Assembly: GCA_000827265.1 (NCBI GenBank)
Contig: KN834769.1
Coordinates: forward strand, 295,996 to 359,995
Source: Collybiopsis luxurians FD-317 M1
Lineage: Eukaryota > Basidiomycota > Agaricomycetes > Agaricales > Omphalotaceae
DNA: 64,000 nt
Direction of reading: 5' to 3'
Shown one piece after another: positions 35,901 to 46,293 of this stretch (positions within the stretch are counted from its first letter, which is position 1; each line of letters begins with the position of its first letter). The notes below the pieces were generated by a model. It worked only from the letters and a program-made list of their open reading frames with translations. It made no database searches and was not told the DNA's origin. The translations under genes and the position numbers were made by a program.

Positions 35901-36402
35901 ACGAGGGATGCGAAGTATTAGAAAGATTGGGGCTCTTTGGTTCAAGAATGCCGGAAGCAGGGTCTCGGGATTTCGTAACGATGGAATTGCTATTCTCCAA
36001 CTTGTTCTTCTTGAAACGTAGATTCTTCAAAGCATCGTGGTTGGATTTCAATCGGTCTATGTCAAGTGAATTAGGTGGAAGGGGCACAGATTTCCTCGCC
36101 AGCTCTTCATCCGAGTTCGTAGCACTGGACAAAAAATCAATCTCGTCCTCCCCATCGCTTTCATCATCCGAGATGTCGATTGGTTCCTTCGGAATACCGC
36201 GTTTGACGCGCTCTTTATCCTTGATTACTGAAGCAGAAGATTTGTAGGGGTAATTCGAGGTTTTCGACGCGAATCCCGACGAGCCCATATCTTCCGCAAG
36301 CTGGCCGGTGCCTGGTGCATGAGGGTTTCTTTTTATCCGCAGTGATTCGTCTGTTTCGAAAGATTTGCCTTTCCGTGACATATTTTCTAGTATGACCTCC
36401 AT
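32975..36402 (-). CDS. RTC4-like protein (restriction of telomere capping 4 domain)
   Basis: Exons: complement(32975..33194, 33254..34369, 34428..34974, 35025..36402), all GT..AG, 1086 residues in one frame. The start MEVILENMSRKGKS at 36402 is chosen; an in-frame ATG at 36381 is possible. Residues 1-459 are disordered, basic and Ser/Pro-rich. At 471-474 is CPYC, followed ~45 residues on by VCQRH, a likely zinc site. The RTC4 domain follows, with RCVFWEEVMEEI, PGYYGELGSVLIHQ spanning an intron, SPLSPKQFIDRILLPEVAVRLI and MEDKSLYG. The C-terminal third is charged and disordered. Yeast Rtc4 is known from a telomere-capping screen; its biochemical role is unclear. Domain call is from recalled family pattern. 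Confidence 0.85.
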
Positions 36403-37533
36403 ATCTGAGCATGAACTGCAGCAGAAGCTGCGATAATGGAGGCAAGAAGGGCGCAGTCGTCGTGTGAGGTCAGTGTCACAAGGAAGAAATGGTTGACACG
36501 TGACCTTGACGCGTTCTGGTCCCTGGACTCCTGGACTCTGCCATTGCTCACAATGCAGCAGTGCGCTGTATGCTCTCACTCAGTAATCGATTAAAAATCT
36601 GCAGAAGACAATTGTCACTCACTTAAAACTTGCGTCCAGCAGATGATAATTCTCAATCCCAAGTCAATGGATGGCAGTCGTTAGCTCCGAGGTGCTCGTG
36701 TCGTGACCGTCTTTGGCCGTTTGACTGAAAAAACTTTGTGTACAGTGAATGAATGCCTCCTCAGATGAACGCTAGCGATCTTCTCGTCTCATAGTGAGAT
36801 TTCGTCGGAGGCTCAATTCCACCGGCTACTATTTTAAGTAGTTAGCTTCTAACCCCCTGCCCTGCATCCTTAGTGCCGTATTTCACCAGCGGGATTCTAT
36901 TTCCGCAGCTTTCATTTCTTAGCAGTGGTGCGTGCTTCTAGTAAATACTCTTTTGTCTTCTGAATTTGACGCCCATCATGCAGTGCTCACGAATAGTAAG
37001 TTCGCTCAGACTTCGCATGAAGTTCGCATTAATCTATCTGATGTTCTCGTCATATAGATCAATTTCAGATCACCTCTTGGGCTGTCGAGAGAACTCCTCC
37101 ATTATTGAAGGATGTAATGCATGCTCGAACATCCTTACGACAGCAATTTTCATGCTTGTTTGAGGAGATGTATCGAGGCGCCAACTGACCTCTTTCCGGT
37201 CATCTTATCCGTCAGATTGAAGGTGTAAATCATCTCTCTGAGGCACAACTGCCATTTTTTTTTTGGATCATCCAACTGCTCATCAGGGAAAAGGCACCAA
37301 TCAAATGGCTTGCGCGATCATCTGGTTTATCATCGTATCGTTCTCTGGAGCTACTGATAGAAAGGACTCGTTCGCGCTTCAACTACTACCAATATTAGCT
37401 TACCATGCCGACATCCCATTTCTTGTATCATGGCAGGTTGTTCGAGCGCTTCCTGTATTTATAAAGCACATTGTTGTTCTGGACTGACAGGTAGCAGGAT
37501 CTCCATTATTTTCCTTCACTCTCCTTCAGTCCC
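36403..37533. other. Intergenic between RTC4 and DUF6533 copy B
   Basis: No gene seen. The right part (about 37030-37533) aligns with 40180-40688 upstream of DUF6533 copy C, so the promoter was duplicated with that gene. Confidence 0.45.
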
Positions 37534-39358
37534 ATGGCTAGTCAAATCTCTGAAGCTAGCACTCAGTAAGTTACGCCCTCCTTATTGATGCAGATGCCCA
37601 TGAAGATTGCTCCCAACAGTTATTTGCAGTATGACATCAGCTGGGCTACTATTGGTGATTCTAAGCTCAAGATTGCCATCTGCGACGATCCAGGTCATTG
37701 ACAGACTCCATAGCGCTGCTTTACTATGACTGGGCGCTGACCTTCCCAAGCGAGGTGATTACTGCCTCCTACTCTGCCAGAAGGGTAGTTCGTTGACTGT
37801 TCGCAGGTACAATACGTGTGGGGTGCGAAATTCTCCCTATCGACACTGTTCTATATCTTCTGCAGATACGCACTCCTGGACAACGTGCTGTATCTTGCGG
37901 CAGTATCCAACCTGCTGGCACCAAGGGTATGCTGTTTATTCATAGATCGAAGATTCAGAAATTAATATCTCCTACAGTACACTCTTTGGCACTTTTTGCA
38001 CTTCGTTGCGCTCAATATTGCTGCAGCACTTCAGTAACTTGTGATAACTGGAAAAAATTTGTATCAGCGCTCAGTGTAGGCGGTAGAGCGGCAATAGTTG
38101 GTCAGGATCATCCTTTCCGCTGTAAACGTTGCCTTCTTCTGATTACTTGGGTGCCCCAGCAACGCTGATTGGCCGCGCGTACGCTGTTTCCTCTCGCAAC
38201 CGCCTGATATTAGGCTATCTGATAGCGCTGGGCATAGTGTGTGTCGTTGCGGATGCGGTACGCTCCCCTATCATCGTTTAGCGCGTTCTAAATCTCGGTC
38301 CAGTTCCACGTTCCTTCAGAAAGATGTATCGATTCAACTGACCCACCTCTGTATGTATATTGTTTCTGTACCTCTGCATGATTATACTGATATCCCCTGG
38401 AAACCTGTAGAGGTTTGATTCATTATCATGATCATCATGCTGAACGGAGTCGTGCTGACACTCAGAGTTTATTCAGCAACACTACTTCGTTCTCTTTTCA
38501 CCATCGCCTTCGAGACATCTGTGGCAATAGTTACTACTGTAAGGACCCTCCAGGCTTTGAGTGTCGGTGGCAATTGGAAAACCCAAAAACATCGGATAGT
38601 TTATCTGATTTTCGAAGAAGGTAAGTTGTTGAAAGTATTTCAATCACCAGGTTATCAATATGATATACTTATTTTAGGAATTCTTTATTTTTGGTGCGTC
38701 TTAATGTTTGTACGACCGCACGTTCGAACCTTGTTCTGATCATGAGGCATTATCAGTACTATATCTATTTTGACAATCGCTTCAGTGATTCTCGATCTCG
38801 TGAGCACGCTCTTCATTCTTTACCTTGGCTCATCTCTACCCGTTCTGATCTGTTTTCTGCTGCTTACAGCGTGCTCCTGTACGGCTTATTCCCTGTCAAT
38901 ACCGAAGTGAACTGAAATATGAGTATAATAGACCGGGTTTCTTCAGCGTCTTTTAGATGGTTTAACCTTACCGTGAGCAACGATTTCAATTCTTGATTGA
39001 TTAATTTCTCAAGGACAGTTTCAGTCTTTCGGGAGCATTGACAGCTCGATTCATTCTGCACTTACGCGCTTGGCAAAACAAACAGCAAAATGTGCACTTC
39101 ATCACCACCGTCCAAGAACCCGGAAGTTCGGAAGAAAACCTGACTGTTCAACAAAACCACAGTTGGATTGTTGATGAGGAGGCGAACGTCGTCAGGTCTC
39201 TTTCATCAACTCTAAACGAATTCGGAGAAGACCCTGTAGTTCGGGCGAAGCAAGAATCGGGAGCTGGTACCATTCTTGTGCAGGTTGACTCGCAAACTCA
39301 CAAAGAAGACCTTGGCGAATTCGACAGGAGATCGTCGAACCCTGTTGACTTTTATTAA
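37534..39358 (+). CDS. DUF6533-type multi-pass membrane protein, copy B
   Basis: Start MASQISEASTH at 37534. First exons traced: 37534..37565, 37620..37654, 37714..37754, 37807..37926. They give YLQYDISWATIALLYYDWAL, then TFPSE, VQYVWGAKFSL and RYALLDNVLYLAAVSNLLAPR. Later exons carry CDNWKKFVSALSVGGRAAI, GRAYAVSSRNRLILGYLIAL, LFTIAFETSVAIVTTVRTLQ and a soluble tail (EEANVVRSL, FGEDPVVRAK, TILVQVD) that stops at 39358. The 59-bp intron at 37655-37713 keeps a TTGAC branch site. The layout matches a family of seven-helix-like fungal proteins of unknown function. I did not resolve every later exon edge. Confidence 0.7.
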
Positions 39359-40688
39359 AAAAAAAATTGGGATTGTGATTCTGTCTGTGTGTAATATATA
39401 TGTAGTGTTTGCCGGGAGACCGAAGTTCCTTATGTATTTTCTGATACCATCTTGCGTGAAATCAATCCGCATCTGCCAATGTGAATTTCTTCTCAGGAGT
39501 CACTGCTCAGCCTCCTCAGGTCGAGACGTTTAGATTGCTCTAGTAAAAACGCTCGAGTCAGGATTTATAAAGAATTGCGTACGGGAAAGAGAAACGATTC
39601 GAACGGCGCCAAATGGGGATTTTAGGCGCTCAATCCGGCTATTTAACTTCAAGTTAATTCTGCTCCGGCTTCCTTACGACCCTGACACTGCCAACAGCCT
39701 ACATTTCACTGCTGATATGTTTCAGCATGCCAGAAATTACCTCGTTAGTTCGCAGCTCGCTCAGCGACATAACATTCATTCGTGGGTTCTCGATAGAATG
39801 ATCAATCAGCCCAACTCAATCACTGAGTAAGTGATCAATGCTCTGTAAGACATAGCTATGATTAGGCTTCCTTAAACTCCCGCCTTTAGTCGCGAGCTTA
39901 GCAGCATTTAAGGGCAGATTCTCTGTACGTACGGGTGAAGTTCCTTGCCGTGTAATACACTTTCTTCCTTCATTGAAATAGTCACGGTGGTGTTCACTCA
40001 CGGCTCGATACCACTAGCTATCTGACTACTGAGCGCCCCTTGCCTGCACAAATTAGAAGGCTGCCAGAGTCAATTTTGTTGCAACAGAATCACATCGCAA
40101 TGGTTCATGCATTGGCTGTTCTTTCGTCCTTCGGTTGCGACGCTGATCATGATATAACTTCGCCCTAGCCCATCTGATCTTTTCGTCAGATATCAAAATC
40201 AGATTATCTCTTTGGCTGTGAAGAGAAAATTCCTCACTGACTTGAAGGGTGAAGCTCCTCTCATACACGGAAAACTTTCTACCCAGAGGCTGACTGTTTT
40301 GTTTGCAGCTGTACTCCCTCTTGTCGTCTCACCTGTCAGGTTCAAGATGTAGATTCCGAATCATCGCACTAGGGGCAAGTGTCGTTTCTCTGTAGATCAT
40401 TTAACAGTCAACCTCCATCAGGACGAATAGTATCAATCGTAGATGTGCGAGTCAACTTTTGCTAGGTCATCTTTCTCATCATCACAGCCCATGGAGCCAA
40501 GGATAGAAAGGACTGAAGCGCTGGGCGACTTGACTAACACGTTAATCTTACCAATTTACCATCGCTGCAAGATCACTCTCCGTATCATGATAAGCTGTTC
40601 TCCCCCCTCGAATGTTATTTTTATTTAAAGCCTGTTGTTGTTCCGGGACGTCAGGTAGCAGGTTCTCCATTACTTTCCTTCAAATTCC
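39359..40688. other. Intergenic between DUF6533 copies B and C
   Basis: No gene supported. 40180-40688 repeats the upstream flank of copy B. The remainder holds only short frames. Confidence 0.45.
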
Positions 40689-42508
40689 ATGGACAGTCAA
40701 ATTGCCGCAGCTAGCACGCTGTAAGTTATCTGCTTGAGCTTTCGATATGAACGCTCATGAAAAATTGTCTCGAAAGTGATTTGCAGTTTTATATTACTTG
40801 GGCTAGCATCGGTGATTTTCATCCTGGGATCATCTATGACGATGCGGGTCATTGACGAGACACACAGCGCTGCTATATTATGACTGGTTCCTAACCTTCC
40901 GAAGGGAGGTAAGTAATATCTCCTCGTTTTGCTAACTAATAAATAGTACGTAGGTTGATGACCGTTCCTAGGTCCAGTATGTTTGGGGAGCGAGACTCTC
41001 CATATCAACACTGTTCTACATATTTTGTAGATACGCACTCCTGGCGAATGTGCTGTATCTTTTGGAGATAGCAAATTTACTTGGGTCAAGGGTAAACTAC
41101 TCGTTCGCGAAAATGAGTCTAAGTTAATATCTTCGACAGTCCGTTTTCCGGTCCCTGATCGTCAAACTTTTGTTGTGTTAAATGATTTTCTCTCAGAACT
41201 TCAGCGACTTGCGATGACTGGAGAAAATTTATGTCTGCGCTCAGCGTTTTTGGCAGAGCGGCGATAGTTGGTTAGATAATTCTCTATCCAAGGGCCACTC
41301 TCCACTGATACCTTTTAAAACCCAGCAACTCTAATAGGCCGTGCATATGCTGTTTGCTCTCGGAACCGTCTGATATTAGCCTATCTGATGGCTCTCGGTA
41401 CGATGTGTGTCGCAGCAGATGCAGTATGTAATTCCGCACCTGATTTGGCACGCGTTGTTAATCTTGGTCTAGTTTCATGTCCCCTCAGAAAGATGTTTAG
41501 ATCTGGCGGACCCACCGCTGTGTGTATATGATTCCTCCCCTCCACGATTGATTGATGCTAATATCTCTTTCTATTTGGTAGAGGTTCGCATCCAGATCAC
41601 GATTCAAAGGGAACGTCATCACTGATAGATCATAGCATCTTTACTTCGTTCAGTTTTCACCATCGCTTTCGAGACATCCGTTGCCGCACTTACAACCATA
41701 CGGACTTTCCAGGCTTTGAGAGTAGGAGGCCCTTGGAAAAGTCAAAAATACCGTTTAGTTTATTTGGTTTTTGAAGAAGGTAAGATCTTGACAATTTCCT
41801 TCCGTGATTTGCTCACCTCCAATCGTCACCAGGGGTTCTGTACTTTTGGTGCGTAATCCCTAGCGATCTAGGTGTTTACTATATTCCAAAGCATCGTCAG
41901 TGCTATATCTGTTCTGACTACAGCGTCAGTGATTCTCGATCTCGTGAGCTCATCTGCCGCTACTCTAACCTTCTATTTTATCTGATATGGTCTCTGCTAT
42001 AGCGTGCTCCTGCATGTCCTGTCCCTGATGAATTGCTGAAGTGAGCTGAGATATCAATTATAGACCGGATATCTCCAGCGTCTCCTAGACGGTCTGACCT
42101 TGCCGTGAGCGACCATTCCAACACGTTGATTGACCGAGTCAAGGACTCATTAGAACATTCAGTCTCTCCGGCGCGTTAACAGCGCGATTCATTCTGCATC
42201 TTCGCGCCTGGCACGGCAAACAGTCAGGCATACACATCATAGCTACCACCCAGCAACCTGAACAGCTTCGAAGCCGGAGGGGAGACCTACGTAGTTTTCA
42301 ACTGCAAGATGATAGGCAGAATATTGACGTGGAGGCAAACATTGTCAGACGTTCTACAACTGTAAGCGAGTTTGGGGAAGATCCTGTGGTTCGAGCGCAG
42401 CGGAGCTCAGAGCCCGGGACCATACTTGTGCGAGTTGATTGCCAAGTTCACGATGAAGAAGATGTTGGTGATTTGGATGGGGAATCGTCGGAAAGTGGTC
42501 ACTGCTGA
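40689..42508 (+). CDS. DUF6533-type multi-pass membrane protein, copy C (possibly decaying)
   Basis: Start MDSQIAAASTL at 40689; first introns as in copy B, including a 56-bp intron with the TTGAC branch site. Read-through pieces: ITWASIALLYYDWFLTFRRE, VQYVWGARLSISTLFYIFC, RYALLANVLYLLEIANLLGS, CDDWRKFMSALSVFGRAAI, GRAYAVCSRNRLILAYLMAL, FTIAFETSVAALTTIRTFQ, and the tail FGEDPVVRAQ, TILVRVDCQVHDEEDV, with a stop at 42508. Between 41095 and 41205 I could not find a splice that keeps frame: a TGA interrupts the segment that copies A and B read through. So copy C may be a pseudogene or may splice differently there. Confidence 0.6.
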
Positions 42509-43299
42509 CTTGCAAAAAAAGAAAAAGTTGAACTGGTAACGCCGTATGGTATCAAGTACTTAATCGAAGCAGTTTGGAAGCAATCTGTGTATATGTCAAT
42601 GACGATTGTCATTGGTACAATCCTGAACTCAAATTTCCTCCCAAAGTCGAGGCATTTCGACTAACAGGAAGTGCTGCGACGGTATGCGTGAAAGTTCGAA
42701 AGCCAGACCAACGCATTCCGAACAAAGAGCCAGTAAAATGAGATTTACTGTATCTTTCGAGCCTCAGGAAGAGCTTGCGTAGAGGAGAACAGTCAGCTCG
42801 AATGGTAAGTGCCTGTACCAGTATAGGCCGTCGTCATTGGACCACAAAGGAAGAGAGAAAGGAACAAATACAGTATGAGACAGCAAAATTTTGCTTTGAA
42901 ATATCGTACTGGCATCCACAACGCGTCACGACTAGACTCGACAAACGTCCTTCAAGCTATAGTGCCTAATACATAATTATTTGCTTTTACGAGAAGACAA
43001 GACGACTAGATATTCGTCCAACTGAACGGGATTCCTTGTGCAACAATGCCAATTTTTCCGATGGCTTGGTTGAGGGCCAGGGTAAGACAAGATTTGACGT
43101 TTTTTTTAATTGAATTTGCTGGATCGTGTAATGCGCATAGCTCACGGGGGCTGAGCCCACAGAGCGGTAGTCCAGGAAAAGTACTCTTCAGTTCCCAAGC
43201 CGGACAGCTCCTCTGGCGCCGGGTAATGAGCCAGGTTAGGCAAGGCGAGAGGGAGTTTTGGTCTTCGGAGAGACGGGCCCAGACATCAGGAGCCGAGGT
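42509..43299. other. Intergenic after DUF6533 copy C
   Basis: Nothing coding is supported. An A-rich stretch follows the stop of copy C. The right end runs into relic R1. Confidence 0.35.
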
Positions 43300-43950
43300 G
43301 TGAGTGCTTCCAGGAGCGCTGAGTAACATAGCTGGAAGCAAATGACGGCGGACGGTGAAGCCAGGTCTGGATATGGTGGCATTAAAGGAAGTGCTCGTGT
43401 GGAAGCCGACGTTGTGAAAGAGGTCGAAATTTGGGTCCCCGAACTAATGATTTTGAATGCCGCTGAAGAAGAGAAGAGGCAGCAAGCGGTGAAGCAAATT
43501 CGTTTGATACGAGGAGGAAACACAGAGGTGAATGGTATGCAGCCATTCTGGCGATCGAGGGAAACAGGCAGAAAAAACGAAGCCGGCGGAGGTGGCGTAC
43601 GAGAAGACGAGCAAAGTCGTATGCAGATCGCCCGAGTGTCCGGGCCTTTCTTCCTCCTCGGACAACTGTCCATCAGTAGCTCTGAAGCATCGAAGGCTCA
43701 AACGTCTTTTTTAGCGACGAGCCAAAGCAAGACGTGCGTTGACGGCCATACGCTGACCTACTGAATGAGGCACTGCGAGAGCCTGCGATGCGGGCTGCTG
43801 AGGGGCTGGCGGAACTTGCAGGACATCCCGCTTCCGCCGCTGCACAGCAGCGTTATTGTCTTCATTGAACAATCAAGGTCGAGCATTTTGGGCGATCTAT
43901 TCGCGGTCACAAAAGTGATCAGGATGAGAGCAGCGATGATTTGTCCCATA

Positions 43951-44609
43951 CTATGGTTCGCAGGGTACTTACGGCAACAGGGTACTTGTGATTTTTTGAA
44001 AATGTTTAATTTTGAACGTTTGAGATACACAGTGACTCTAAGATTTTATCAGTGTATTATTTCACTACTTAGTTATGATTCTACCAACTTGAAATGAGAA
44101 TTTTGGAAGGGACACACAAATGAGAGATGAAAACTCGTAGAAATCCACAGCATGATTCTACATAAATCGCCAGGAATGGTAAAAAGACATTTGTTAAAGT
44201 GGCCGAATTTTGGTGAAAGCATTGAGAAGAGTCTTAAGAGTCCTTCTCCCAACTTTTGCAATATTTCAGCTCCATTTGAGCTTTGGACTCACAAAAAAAA
44301 AGAGAGAGCGAGTGTTTCAGCGTGACAGAACCCAAGCCGCAGCTCGGCAGCCAAAACTGCTTCGCGCTCTCGGAACTTATTTGCCGACCAACCGAAAGTG
44401 ACATTTGTGTGACAAAAATTTGAAAGATCCCTTTTTCTGCTCGGTCATTGCCCGATGCCCGCAGTACACCCTGGATTCCTCTTAGATTCTGGATTTAGAG
44501 GTTTGAAAGCTCTGCGATTCCAGCTGTGTACTCAGAATTTTATTCCGGTAAGTATTTATTACAGTATCATCGAAACTCATGTTTTTTACAAGTACCCTGC
44601 GAACCATAG
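43951..44609. mobile_element. 659-bp Tc1/mariner-type MITE (TA target duplication)
   Basis: The ends are perfect 20-bp inverted repeats, CTATGGTTCGCAGGGTACTT at 43951-43970 and its reverse complement at 44590-44609, flanked by TA (43949-43950 and 44610-44611). The homologous site in R2 (about 56023) lacks the insertion. No transposase frame inside, so non-autonomous. Confidence 0.8.
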
Positions 44610-44646
44610 TAAACATATCCGCAGCCAGGGAAGTCCAGACTGGATG

Positions 44647-45792
44647 ACTAAACGCTGTCCGCCCAATAAAATTTCCGGGAACGTGACCTGATTACGCAAT
44701 GTTCCCATGGCGTAAGCGGGCGCTCTGCGCATCTATTTTCGTCACCTAAGGCCCAAGTTCATCGTTCGCAGTGCACTGCAGACTCAGGGATGAACCACTA
44801 ATCAAAACAGAGTATATACAATGTTTAAATAATAGAGAGGTCAATTCTTTGTCTAGACAAAATTGAAGGAATTATTAACCATTCGCAAACAGCTCTCTCA
44901 CCGTAATCACATTTGGATGAAGGCAATGGCCACATCGAAATTTGACAGAGAAGTAGAGGAATTCAATGCCATTATTGGAAGGTTAGAGAGCTCTTCCAGA
45001 TTGCGTACCACAACCTGGGCTAATTCTGGCAGCCGAGCCGAGCAGAAGTGAGTTAAGTATACAATGGTTATCAATTGCACTGAGCTTGGCTTAGTACGTA
45101 TAGCATTATTCTCATTAGGGATATACAAATTTTGTTAATAACTTGACTCTATATATTTGTATATACATACAGCCGTTTGTGAAATTCTGTTCCCCTTCGG
45201 AAATTTTCACTGTTGCTTATTTGTATCTGTGTGAACTGTGCGCCTATCGGGCATTTGTACCTGTACAGCTGGGCATTCGACCCAGTGTATGGGACGCTGG
45301 AGTGACAAGCATTGGGGTAAGTAAGAGTCGAGGAATGCTGTGAATTTACTAATACGGCATGTTCATCTGATGACCGGGGAACTCGGTCATCGACTGGTCA
45401 TCCTAAAGTCCTTGTGTACCCCACCAGTATGGATACGAAGCAATGAAAATTTAGCATATTTATTGGTCCTTGCTGCAAGCCAGCAAGTATATGACAGCTG
45501 GCTTCAGGAAGTCATAGCGGTTACTGAGGGAGGCATTGAAAAAAGTGCCGGGGTACCATCACACAAATACAAATAAACCGCGGTGAAAATTTCCGAAGGG
45601 GAACAGAATTTCGCAAACGGCTGTACTCAAATTCTGACTAGTAGTTTGTCCCTGAATCTGCAGTGCACTGCGAACGATGAACTTGGGCCTTAGGTGACGA
45701 AAATAGACGCGCAGAGCGCCCGCTTACGCCATGGGAACATTGCGTGATTAGGTCACGTTCCCGGAAATTTTATTGGGCGGATAGCGTTTAGT
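44647..45792. mobile_element. 1146-bp non-autonomous DNA transposon with ~160-bp inverted termini
   Basis: Left terminus 44647-44806 begins ACTAAACGCTGTCCGCCC; right terminus 45632-45792 is its inverted copy (ACTAAACGCTATCCGCCC read on minus). The direct repeat CTGGATG flanks it (44640-44646 and 45793-45799). The R2 homologue has a single CTGAATG at that point. No transposase seen. A second element (45170-45623) is nested inside. Superfamily not assigned: a 7-bp (perhaps 8) duplication with long termini is not diagnostic. Confidence 0.8.
45170..45623. mobile_element. 454-bp nested MITE with TA duplication
   Basis: About 42-bp inverted termini beginning CAGCCGTTTG at 45170 and ending CAAACGGCTG at 45623, including the block TTCTGTTCCCCTTCGGAAAT in inverted copy. 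Flanked by TA (45168-45169 and 45624-45625), typical of the Tc1/mariner group. Its position inside the 1146-bp element shows it arrived later. Confidence 0.75.
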
Positions 45793-45844
45793 CTGGATGC
45801 CCCACAGTTCGACCCAGGAGGTTGTAGACGGCGGTACTCGAAGG

Positions 45845-46293
45845 AGAAGAGAATAATGAATAAACGCGACAATTTGTGGAAGGTCGAGTTGTGATGTTGT
45901 GGACACATTTTGAGGATGACTCGGCTGTCGGTTACTGATGCACCAGGCGCAGAAATAACATTCGGCATGATCAATAAGTGGATTGGTAGTACAACTCAGG
46001 TTGAGAAAGACATCCTCCAGGACCAGACCGTTAAAAGCGGTACGACAGAGAACCAAGCCATTGACACTATACATGAACAGAGCGTTAAAACCTTGTTGTA
46101 TGAGCCGTCGGAGCACGAGCAAAGTGGCACTGTTCTACATAAATGCTGCGCAGATCATGGGCGTCGGTCCGGCACCGGCAGGCTCAAGATATGTAAGACC
46201 GATTTTGCTGTGCATCTGTGTGCATACGTAGGTTATGTTTAATAGCTTTTGCGTTCCTTTCTGGTGCAATAATCTTTCTTCTTTCCCTGATAC
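45845..46293 (+). promoter_or_regulatory. Upstream region of NACHT gene 1
   Basis: Nearly identical to 49325-49979 (which carries one extra insertion). It contains GGGCGTCGGTCCGGC at 46159-46173, a block also found before NACHT gene 2 (57381-57395), 121 and 148 bp before their start codons. Open frames in this stretch are not conserved with NACHT gene 2, so I treat it as non-coding. Confidence 0.5.

Larger units (their letters stand above)
43300..46100 (-). pseudogene. Relic R1: decayed minus-strand gene interrupted by DNA elements
   Basis: Host sequence at 43340-43950, 44612-44640 and 45800-45905 aligns with relic R2 (55440-56140) in the same orientation. On minus it contains a coding-like stretch with a hydrophobic piece (GQIIAALI) and a Gln-rich tail (AAVQRRKRDVLQV, QQPASQALAVP) ending NARLALARR and a stop. 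Two separate insertions (43951-44609 and 44647-45792) split it, while the matching site in R2 is uninterrupted. A small, originally membrane-anchored protein is one reading. Family not recognised. Confidence 0.5.

Noticed and set aside
35399..36247. Long plus-strand open frame of 282 codons
   Set aside because: It lies opposite the first RTC4 exon and is Gly/Ser-rich with no motif. The minus strand has full splice logic and a recognisable domain.
45910..46242. Open frame of 110 codons before NACHT gene 1, conserved in the orphan copy
   Set aside because: The conservation reflects recent duplication. It is not conserved before NACHT gene 2, and the true start with the N-terminal peptide lies downstream.
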